Of a stretch of DNA of 5,016 nt, positions 1 to 5,016 are shown piece by piece. The DNA is from Lachnospiraceae bacterium (GTDB lineage: Bacteria > Bacillota > Clostridia > Lachnospirales > Lachnospiraceae): positions 1-5,016 of the forward strand of contig JAGCCY010000098.1 of NCBI GenBank assembly GCA_017651385.1. Direction: 5' to 3'. The notes under the pieces were generated by a model that saw nothing but the letters and a program-made list of their open reading frames with translations, was not told the origin of the DNA and did no database searches. Position 1 is the first letter of the stretch. Each line of letters begins with the position of its first letter. Made by a program: the position numbers and the translations under genes.

Positions 1-6
1 AGGAGA
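1..6 (+). promoter_or_regulatory. Ribosome binding site of nrdR
   Basis: AGGAGA lies 6 bases before the ATG at 13 and is a near-ideal Shine-Dalgarno sequence. It fixes that ATG as the nrdR start. The promoter of nrdR and any upstream co-transcribed gene lie outside the window. Confidence 0.85.
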
Positions 7-12
7 ATAATC

Positions 13-468
13 ATGAAATGTCCTTTTTGCGGTCATCCCGATACCAGAGTAATCGATTCAAGACCTGCCGAGGAGAATAACTCAATAAGAAGACGTCGTG
101 TCTGCGACGAATGCGGCAAGCGTTTTACAACCTATGAAAAGGTTGAGACCATCCCTCTTATCATCATCAAGAAGGATAAAAACCGTGAACAGTACGACAG
201 GGCCAAGGTTGAGGCAGGTGTGCTCCGCGCATGCCATAAGCGCCCCATAACGGCCGATCAGATCACAAATCTGGTTGATGAAGTTGAGACCGAGATCTTC
301 AGTCTTGAAGATAAGGAGATCGAGAGCCGCGTGATAGGCGAGCTTGTAATGAACAAGCTAAAGGATATTGATGAGGTCGCTTATATAAGATTTGCGTCCG
401 TATACAGAGAATTTAAAGACGTTAACACATTCATGGATGAGTTAAAGCAGGTTCTCAACAGAGAATGA
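13..468 (+). CDS. nrdR: Transcriptional repressor NrdR
   Basis: NrdR is the repressor of ribonucleotide reductase (nrd) operons. It senses adenine nucleotides, chiefly ATP and dATP, and binds paired NrdR boxes in nrd promoters. The 151-residue protein has the usual family length (about 150-160). Residues 1-45 are the zinc ribbon, with the four ligands visible as C3-x2-C6 and C31-x2-C34. A basic stretch, R26 to R29, precedes the second pair, and FTTYE follows it. From about residue 46 to 136 is the ATP-cone domain: PLIIIKKD, then the conserved ACHKRPI (74-80), then VAYIRFASVYREF near the C-terminus. The start is set by AGGAGA 6 bases upstream. No nrd gene and no clear NrdR box is in the window, so its targets are elsewhere. 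It reads in the same direction as the downstream transporter operon but is separated from it by a probable terminator, and I see no functional link between them. The identification is secure. Confidence 0.98.
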   Translation: MKCPFCGHPDTRVIDSRPAEENNSIRRRRVCDECGKRFTTYEKVETIPLIIIKKDKNREQYDRAKVEAGVLRACHKRPITADQITNLVDEVETEIFSLEDKEIESRVIGELVMNKLKDIDEVAYIRFASVYREFKDVNTFMDELKQVLNRE

Positions 469-477
469 TGATATCTG

Positions 478-508
478 ACCGGCAGAAGTAATGAGCCTTG
501 CCGGTTTT
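478..508 (+). terminator. Probable Rho-independent terminator after nrdR
   Basis: ACCGGCA (478-484) pairs perfectly with TGCCGGT (499-505). A G-T wobble at 485/498 can extend the stem inward and one at 477/506 outward, leaving a loop of about 12-14 bases. The 3' arm runs straight into TTTT (505-508) and then an AT-rich stretch. The position, 10 bases after the nrdR stop, fits an intrinsic terminator. The T tract is short and the loop is large, so termination may be partial, allowing some read-through into the transporter operon. Confidence 0.6.
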
Positions 509-536
509 GATATATATACAACTTAATATTTTTTTT
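505..536 (+). promoter_or_regulatory. AT-rich leader, possible promoter region of the transporter operon
   Basis: This stretch is almost free of G and C. It contains an alternating TA run (about 511-518), TTAATA (523-528) and an unbroken run of eight T (529-536). If the upstream hairpin terminates transcription, the transporter operon needs a promoter here. The best -35/-10 pairing I can find (TTGCCG at 498-503, CTTAAT at 522-527, spacer 18) is weak and overlaps the hairpin. The call therefore rests on position and composition, and no operator or riboswitch fold is evident. Confidence 0.25.
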
Positions 537-543
537 GAAGAAC

Positions 544-548
544 AGGAG
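544..548 (+). promoter_or_regulatory. Ribosome binding site of the binding-protein gene
   Basis: AGGAG stands 8 bases before the ATG at 557. This strong site fits the high expression usually needed for the solute-binding subunit of an ABC importer. Confidence 0.8.
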
Positions 549-556
549 ACAAAGTA

Positions 557-2062
557 ATGAAGAAAAGAATTATTGCTTTACTGCTTGTGTCAGCCATTAC
601 GGCTGTTGCACTCTGCGGATGCGGAGGTGATAAGACGGAGGGAGGTTCTTCGAAAATTACCATCGGAATTCCTCAGGATCTCGAAGACAGTCTTGACCCT
701 CACATTGCGGTAGCGGCAGGAACCAAGGAGATTTTGTTTAACATTTATGAGGGACTTGTAAAACCGGACAGCGATGGTAATTTATATCCCGCCGTAGCAG
801 AAGACTACTCCATATCGGAAGACGGTCTTACTTATACCTTCAAGTTAAGAGACGGAGTAAAGTTTCATAACGGTAATAAAGTCACGGCGGACGATGTTTT
901 ATATTGTATAGAACGTAACGCCGATGATGGTAGCGGAAACGCACTTATCTCGGCGTTTTTAAATATCGACGGTTTTTCGGCAGAAGGAAATGATATCACG
1001 ATCAAGCTTAAAGAAGCCGATCCCGACTTTTTACAGTATATGACAATGGCGATCATTCCCAAGGACAACGAAAACCCCGATACCAACCCGATCGGAACCG
1101 GCCCTTACAAATATGTATCGCGTTCCCCTCAGGAAAACATCGTTTTAAAGAGATTTGACGATTATTGGGGCGAGAAGGCATACATCGAAGACGTTACCTT
1201 AAAGATATGCGCCAATGCCGACACCATAGTAATGGATCTTATGGGAGGTTCGATCGATTTCTTTGCACGTATCACAACAGCTCAGGCCGCACAGCTTAAG
1301 GATTCCGATTATGAGATCCTTGAAGGTACCATGAACCTTGTACAGGCTATGTACCTTAACAATGCTGTTAAGCCTTTTGATGATGTAAGAGTCCGTCAGG
1401 CTCTTTGTTATGCGGTAGACCCCGATGAGATCATCGATCTTTCGTTTGACGGAAAAGGAACACCGATCGGATCGTCAATGTTCCCGGCATTCGGAAAATA
1501 TTACATCGAAGAGACAAACGACGTATATAACAAGGATATTGATAAAGCAAAGGCTTTACTTAAAGAAGCGGGATATGCCGACGGATTTACATTCTCGATC
1601 AAGGTTCCGTCCAATTACCAGCCTCACATCGATACCGCACAGGTTATCGTTGAGCAGCTTAAGGCTATCGGCGTTACAGCCGAGATCAAGCTTATCGAAT
1701 GGGATTCATGGCTTTCGGATGTATATACCGGAAGAGATTTTGAAGCGACCGTTATAGGTGTTGACGCTTCGTCCATGACCGCAAGATCCATGCTTGAGCG
1801 TTTTGTTTCGGATTCGTCCAAGAATTTTATAAACTTTAGCGATCCCGAATATGACAAGCTTCTTAAGGAAGCGCTCACAACGGTTGATGATGCAAAGCAG
1901 ACAGATCTTTATAAGCAGTGCGAATGGATCCTTACCAATGATGCGGCAAACGTATACATTCAGGACCTTGCACAGCTTGTAGCCATCAACAAAAAATTCA
2001 CGGGATATGAATTTTATCCCATTTATGTTTTGGATATAGCTAAGATCAAACCGGCTGAATAA
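557..2062 (+). CDS. Peptide/nickel-type ABC transporter, substrate-binding lipoprotein (SBP family 5)
   Basis: This is the extracellular solute-binding subunit of an Opp/Dpp/Nik-class importer, predicted to be anchored to the outer face of the membrane. Residues 1-21 form a lipoprotein signal peptide: basic KKR, a hydrophobic core, then a lipobox L19-C20-G21-C22, with C22 the likely lipidated cysteine before a GG-rich linker. The mature part carries SBP family 5 landmarks: LDPH (46-49), LYEGL-like NIYEGL (62-67), the family signature DGLTYTFKLRDGVKFH (89-104), TADDV (110-114), GTGPYKYV (180-187), FDDYWG (200-205) and DDVRVRQALCYAVD (275-288). The length of 501 residues is normal for the family. 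The aspartate-rich GW..D..DP motif common in the C-terminal lobe of peptide binders is not seen; the equivalent region (about 396-430) reads instead around DASSMTARSML. The substrate is therefore unassigned: peptides, nickel chelates or other small solutes are all possible. The gene is first in the operon, with the permease gene 26 bases downstream. Confidence 0.93.
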   Translation: MKKRIIALLLVSAITAVALCGCGGDKTEGGSSKITIGIPQDLEDSLDPHIAVAAGTKEILFNIYEGLVKPDSDGNLYPAVAEDYSISEDGLTYTFKLRDGVKFHNGNKVTADDVLYCIERNADDGSGNALISAFLNIDGFSAEGNDITIKLKEADPDFLQYMTMAIIPKDNENPDTNPIGTGPYKYVSRSPQENIVLKRFDDYWGEKAYIEDVTLKICANADTIVMDLMGGSIDFFARITTAQAAQLKDSDYEILEGTMNLVQAMYLNNAVKPFDDVRVRQALCYAVDPDEIIDLSFDGKGTPIGSSMFPAFGKYYIEETNDVYNKDIDKAKALLKEAGYADGFTFSIKVPSNYQPHIDTAQVIVEQLKAIGVTAEIKLIEWDSWLSDVYTGRDFEATVIGVDASSMTARSMLERFVSDSSKNFINFSDPEYDKLLKEALTTVDDAKQTDLYKQCEWILTNDAANVYIQDLAQLVAINKKFTGYEFYPIYVLDIAKIKPAE

Positions 2063-2088
2063 GCCGTAATTCAAAGAAAGGGAAGAAT

Positions 2089-3027
2089 ATGAAGTACGTA
2101 CTTAAAAAAGTGACAACTATGCTCATTACGTTGTTCGTGGTATCCGTACTCGTATTCTTTTCTTTTTCTTTGATACCCGGAAATCCCGCATTGAGCAAAC
2201 TCGGAACGGAAGCAACTCCGGAAAGGCTTGCGGCTCTTGAACATGAAATGGGACTTGATAAGCCCGTGGTCGAACGGTTCGGAGAGTGGTTTGTAGGTGT
2301 GCTCAAGGGGGATTTCGGAAGATCATACAGCTACAACCAGTCGGTAACATCACTTCTTAAAGAGAAGATCGCAACAACGCTTATATTGTCGGTCATGGCG
2401 ATCGTGATATGCGTTGTAATATCGTTGCCGCTTGGTATCTTTATGGCCAGAAAGAGTGATTCAAAGCTTGATATCGCATTATCTGCCGTTAATCAGATCA
2501 TTATGTCGATCCCGTCGTTTTTCTCGGGGATCATCTTAACGCTCATATTCGGCATAACCCTTAAACTGTTTACTCCGGGTGCTTATGTGCCGTATCATTC
2601 CGATTTCTTAAAATGCATAGGTTATATGTTCTTCCCCGCTTTAGCCATAGCGCTTCCCAAGATATCTATGGTAAGCAAGCTTTTAAAGGATACGGTCATT
2701 AAAGAGGCGGGAAAAGAATATGTAAGGACGGCTTATTCAAGAGGCAATGCCACCAAGGCGGTATTTTATCGTCATGTACTCGGTAATGCCCTTATTCCCG
2801 TTATTACGTTTCTCGGAATGACATTTGCGGATATAATTGCGGGAAGTATTATCGTGGAACAGGTATTTTCGGTACCCGGACTGGGAAGGATACTGCTTAC
2901 GTCCATATCCGGAAGAGATTATCCTGTGATAGAAGCGATCATTCGTTTGCTCGCGTTCTTTGTGGTACTTTCGAATCTTATCGTGGATCTTCTTTATCAT
3001 AAGTTTGATCCGAGAATACATGTATAG
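2089..3027 (+). CDS. Peptide/nickel-type ABC transporter permease 1 (DppB/OppB/NikB family)
   Basis: This is one of the two membrane subunits forming the translocation channel. The 312 residues match the family length (about 305-340). The layout is typical: a first membrane helix at about 9-29 ending in LIPGNP, an extracytoplasmic segment at about 30-90 containing GDFGRSY (74-80), and five further helices at roughly 95-118, 137-159, 174-190, 232-256 and 280-303. The cytoplasmic EAA loop that docks on the ATPases is clear, from EYVRTAYSRG (210-219) through the basic RHVLGNALIP (228-237). It is followed by VEQVFSVPGLGRILL (256-270) and RDYP (276-279), and the protein ends in the family-typical DPRIHV. 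The start is supported by AAAGGGAAG (2077-2085), with GGG 6 bases before the ATG. Its partners are the binding lipoprotein upstream and the second permease 10 bases downstream. The family is certain; the substrate class is not. Confidence 0.95.
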   Translation: MKYVLKKVTTMLITLFVVSVLVFFSFSLIPGNPALSKLGTEATPERLAALEHEMGLDKPVVERFGEWFVGVLKGDFGRSYSYNQSVTSLLKEKIATTLILSVMAIVICVVISLPLGIFMARKSDSKLDIALSAVNQIIMSIPSFFSGIILTLIFGITLKLFTPGAYVPYHSDFLKCIGYMFFPALAIALPKISMVSKLLKDTVIKEAGKEYVRTAYSRGNATKAVFYRHVLGNALIPVITFLGMTFADIIAGSIIVEQVFSVPGLGRILLTSISGRDYPVIEAIIRLLAFFVVLSNLIVDLLYHKFDPRIHV

Positions 3028-3031
3028 GTGA
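3026..3031 (+). promoter_or_regulatory. Ribosome binding site overlapping the permease 1 stop codon, setting a GTG start
   Basis: AGGTGA begins inside the TAG stop of permease 1 (3025-3027) and ends 6 bases before the GTG at 3038. It matches the 3' half of the consensus Shine-Dalgarno sequence and decides for the GTG start. A ribosome finishing permease 1 would sit on this site, so the two membrane subunits are probably translationally coupled. Confidence 0.7.
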
Positions 3032-3037
3032 CATTAA

Positions 3038-3829
3038 GTGGAAAGATCGAAAAAGGTTAAGTTCATAACGGGTCTTGTGATCACCGCGGTTGTGCTCATC
3101 ATGGCTGTATGGGGCATGATAAAGACACCTTACGACCCTTATACAATGGACACGTCGGCTAAGTTTGCCGGAGTGTCTTTCAGGCATGTTTTCGGATGCG
3201 ATCAGTTCGGAAGAGATATATTCTCGAGGGTGCTTGTGGGTGTAAGAGAGACAATGTTCATTTCCGCCTGTGTTGTATTCATAGGCGCATTTCTGGGAAC
3301 CGTGATCGGTACCGTAACGGGATATTTCGGAGGCTGGCTCGATGAATTCTTAATGCGTATCAACGATGCGCTTCTGGCATTTCCGTCCGTTCTTCTTGCC
3401 CTTGTGGTGATCGGTCTTTTCGGAAGCGGCAAGTATCAGCTCATAGTTGCGCTTGGTATAGCTTTTATCCCGAGTTTTGCAAGAATAGTAAGAGGCGAGG
3501 TTCTTAAGATCAGAAATCTTGACTATATCAATGCCGTAAAACTTTACGGCGCTTCAAATTTCAGGATCTTAGTAGTGCACATACTTCCGAACTTAAAAAC
3601 AGTGCTTCTTTCATCGATAATCATCGGGTTTAACAATGCGGTGCTCGCGGAAGCGGGTATGAGCTACCTGGGTATGGGTGTTGCTCCTCCGAATCCGTCG
3701 CTCGGAAGAATGCTTTCCGAGGCACAGACTTATATATTTTCAAGTCCTCTTGCCGCAGTATTTCCGGGTATAGTGATAGCTTTCATGATTCTTGGTTTCA
3801 GCCTTTTGGGCGATACGGTGGGTAAGTGA
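3038..3829 (+). CDS. Peptide/nickel-type ABC transporter permease 2 (DppC/OppC/NikC family)
   Basis: This is the second channel-forming membrane subunit. It starts at GTG, chosen because AGGTGA lies 6 bases upstream and because the resulting N-terminus (MERSKK, then a helix at about 8-28) is family-like. Landmarks in order: FGCDQFGRDIFSRVLVGVR (52-70), the family's hallmark after the first helix; TGYFGGWLDEFLMR (94-107); AFPSVLLALV (114-123); the EAA loop LDYINAVKLYGAS (161-173) followed by HILPN (181-185); then AEAGMSYLGMGVAPPNPSLG (204-223) and FPG (242-244). Further helices are likely at about 72-96, 110-128, 131-148, 186-205 and 236-257. At 263 residues it is at the short end of the family: it stops at LLGDTVGK, so the usual C-terminal LRD..DPR tail is absent. 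The stop lies one base before the first ATG of ATPase 1, implying coupled translation. Confidence 0.94.
   Translation: MERSKKVKFITGLVITAVVLIMAVWGMIKTPYDPYTMDTSAKFAGVSFRHVFGCDQFGRDIFSRVLVGVRETMFISACVVFIGAFLGTVIGTVTGYFGGWLDEFLMRINDALLAFPSVLLALVVIGLFGSGKYQLIVALGIAFIPSFARIVRGEVLKIRNLDYINAVKLYGASNFRILVVHILPNLKTVLLSSIIIGFNNAVLAEAGMSYLGMGVAPPNPSLGRMLSEAQTYIFSSPLAAVFPGIVIAFMILGFSLLGDTVGK
3817..3822 (+). promoter_or_regulatory. Ribosome binding site of ATPase 1, inside the end of permease 2
   Basis: GGTGGG lies 8 bases before the ATG at 3831 and 11 before a second in-frame ATG at 3834. It supports 3831 as the start and argues against the upstream in-frame ATG at 3792. Confidence 0.55.
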
Positions 3830-3830
3830 T

Positions 3831-4634
3831 ATGATGCTAAAAGTTGAAGATCTTTGTATAAAGATACATGACAAAAACAGTACGGAAACCGTGGTCAAAG
3901 ATGTCGACTTTACCATGAAAAGAGGCGACATTCTGGGCATAGTGGGAGAGTCGGGCTCGGGAAAGACGATGTCGGCTTTGGCCATTGCGGGGCTGCTTAG
4001 CCGTCACAATATGGAAAAGTCCGGAAATATCATATTTGAAGATATCAATCTTTTGAACTGTTCCAGAAAAGTCCTAAGAAAGATCCAGGGAAGTGAGATA
4101 TCGATGATATTTCAGGAACCCTTAAATTCTTTAAATCCCATAAAGAAGATAGGCTGGCAGGTCGAGGAAGGGCTTAAGATCCACACCACGATGGAACGCC
4201 TTGAACGGAAAGAGAGGGCGCTTAATGCTCTTAAGGATGTCGAACTTGATAACCCCGAAGCGGTGTACAACAGTTATCCGCATGAACTGTCGGGCGGCAT
4301 GAGGCAGCGTGTTATGATTGCGTCCGCAATGATAGTATCACCCAAGCTTTTGATCGCGGATGAGCCTACAACGGCACTTGATGTTACCATCCAGGCTCAG
4401 ATAGTGGAACTGTTAAAGAAGATCAACAAAGAACGTGGCACCGCGATACTGTTTATCTCTCACGACTTAAGTCTTGTAAACACTCTTTGCGAGAACGTGC
4501 TCGTAATGAAGGACGGACTTGTGGTGGAGAGCGGAAAGTGTGCAGATATATTCGATAACCCGAGGGAGGCTTACACAAAAGGTCTTATAGAAGCCATTCC
4601 TCACAACCCTTTTTATGATGGCAAGGTAATATGA
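3831..4634 (+). CDS. Peptide/nickel-type ABC transporter ATPase 1 (DppD/OppD/NikD family)
   Basis: This is the first of two cytoplasmic ATPase subunits that power import. Starting at ATG 3831 gives 267 residues. All nucleotide-binding motifs are intact: Walker A GESGSGKT (39-46), Q-loop FQEP with Q95, FQEP being followed by LNSLNP as is typical of this family, signature LSGGMRQR (153-160), Walker B LLIADE (173-178, catalytic E178), D-loop ALD (182-184) and switch histidine H211 in ISHD. The C-terminus has the family's [11 protein letters not shown] stretch (247-257) but ends only ten residues later. The longer OppD/DppD proteins, about 320-340 residues, continue with a cysteine-containing tail that can carry an iron-sulfur cluster; that tail is missing, as it is in the compact NikD type. 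An in-frame ATG at 3792 would add 13 residues that do not look family-like and would overlap permease 2 by 38 bases, so I reject it; ATG 3834 remains possible. The stop overlaps the next start by ATGA. Confidence 0.95.
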   Translation: MMLKVEDLCIKIHDKNSTETVVKDVDFTMKRGDILGIVGESGSGKTMSALAIAGLLSRHNMEKSGNIIFEDINLLNCSRKVLRKIQGSEISMIFQEPLNSLNPIKKIGWQVEEGLKIHTTMERLERKERALNALKDVELDNPEAVYNSYPHELSGGMRQRVMIASAMIVSPKLLIADEPTTALDVTIQAQIVELLKKINKERGTAILFISHDLSLVNTLCENVLVMKDGLVVESGKCADIFDNPREAYTKGLIEAIPHNPFYDGKVI

Positions 4635-5016
4635 GTAACGTATTGGAAGTTGAACATCTTTCGGTGGAATTTAAAAAGAATAAAAAGCCGTTTTTAGCGG
4701 TAGACGATGTTTCGTTTGAAGTCCGTGAAGGTGAGATATTAGGTCTTGCCGGAGAATCGGGCTGCGGTAAGTCCACGCTTTCAAGATCGATACTCGGCAT
4801 CCAGAAAAAGGGCGTAACGGGAAACATTAAACATTATTACAAAAGGCCTCAGATGGTATTTCAGGATCCCGCAGGCTCGCTTAATCCGTGTAAGACTGTT
4901 GAATTTATCCTTAAAGAGCCCATAACGGTCAAGGGAAATTTCTCAGCTGCCGAAAGAGACAGGAGAGTCAGGGAAATGCTTCATATGGTCGATCTCGACG
5001 ATGGTTATCTTTCAAG
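4631..5016 (+). CDS. Peptide/nickel-type ABC transporter ATPase 2 (DppF/OppF/NikE family), partial, cut by window end
   Basis: This is the second ATPase of the importer, which would pair with ATPase 1. Only the first 128 codons are in the window and the frame is open to the edge. The ATG at 4631 overlaps the ATPase 1 stop as ATGA, with only a weak AAGG at 4623-4626 upstream, so it probably relies on translational coupling. The visible part has the N-terminal strand VLEVEHLSVEF (4-14), Walker A GESGCGKST (41-49, the form with cysteine typical of OppF/DppF), and the Q-loop MVFQDP (75-80, Q78) followed by AGSLNP and KTVEFILKEP (88-97). VDLDD (120-124) resembles the matching part of NikE-like proteins. 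The segment between Walker A and Q-loop is unusually short: 31 residues from the Walker lysine K47 to Q78, against 50 in ATPase 1. The signature, Walker B and H-loop motifs lie beyond the edge, so I cannot say that the gene is intact. Confidence 0.93.
   Translation, partial: MSNVLEVEHLSVEFKKNKKPFLAVDDVSFEVREGEILGLAGESGCGKSTLSRSILGIQKKGVTGNIKHYYKRPQMVFQDPAGSLNPCKTVEFILKEPITVKGNFSAAERDRRVREMLHMVDLDDGYLS

Noticed and set aside
71..80. Second copy of AGGAGAATAA, the same ten bases as at positions 1-10
   Set aside because: It is inside nrdR, where it encodes part of the residues around E20-N23, and no start codon follows at a suitable distance. Coincidence is likely.
1..468. Functional link between NrdR and the transporter
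   Set aside because: No NrdR box-like pair is seen before the transporter genes, and a probable terminator separates the units. Adjacency alone is not enough.
525..539. Possible CodY-like box in the AT-rich leader
   Set aside because: It matches the AATTTTCWGAAAATT consensus at too few positions, particularly in the central and right halves; AT-richness alone explains the likeness.
1425..1757. Plus-strand open frame of 110 codons in another frame inside the binding-protein gene
   Set aside because: Its arginine- and serine-rich composition is typical of an out-of-frame reading; the SBP family motifs run continuously through the main frame here.
1706..2074. Minus-strand open frame of 122 codons across the end of the binding-protein gene
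   Set aside because: It lies antisense to a clearly conserved coding region, shows no recognisable motif, and is best explained as a shadow frame. The same applies to the other minus-strand frames in the window.
3792..3830. Upstream in-frame ATG that would lengthen ATPase 1 by 13 residues
   Set aside because: The extra residues lie within the permease 2 C-terminus, do not resemble an ATPase N-terminus, and the GGTGGG ribosome site fits the ATG at 3831 instead.

Overview
The window is a compact, co-directional stretch, all on the + strand, of what looks like a chromosome of a low-to-mid GC Bacillota. The features pointing this way are the strong AGGAG-type ribosome binding sites, the short lipoprotein signal peptide, and the style of the NrdR and ABC-transporter proteins. 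My best guess is the class Clostridia, probably near Lachnospiraceae; this is inference from style, not from a marker gene.

Layout: (1) positions 13-468 hold a complete nrdR, the zinc-ribbon/ATP-cone repressor of ribonucleotide reductase genes. (2) Positions 469-556 are an 88-base gap with a GC-rich hairpin followed by T residues (probable terminator of the nrdR unit), an AT-rich stretch where a promoter could lie, and a good ribosome binding site. (3) From 557 to the window end runs one operon for a peptide/nickel-class (Opp/Dpp/Nik) ABC importer, in the order binding lipoprotein, permease 1, permease 2, ATPase 1, ATPase 2. The last gene is cut by the window edge.

The five transporter genes would form one machine. 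The lipoprotein captures a solute outside the membrane, the two permeases form the channel, and the two ATPases form the cytoplasmic motor. Gaps inside the operon are 26, 10 and 1 base and then a 4-base ATGA overlap, so translation is probably coupled from permease 1 onward. The subunits are small (501, 312, 263 and 267 residues), closer to the NikABCDE size class than to typical Opp/Dpp ATPases. The substrate cannot be read from the sequence.

I see no RNA genes, mobile elements, CRISPR arrays or broken genes. The points worth a second look are details of the transporter: an ATPase 2 with a strongly shortened Walker A to Q-loop segment, an ATPase 1 and a permease 2 that stop before the usual family C-termini, and a binding protein lacking the usual C-lobe motif of peptide binders. 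I found no convincing new biological system.
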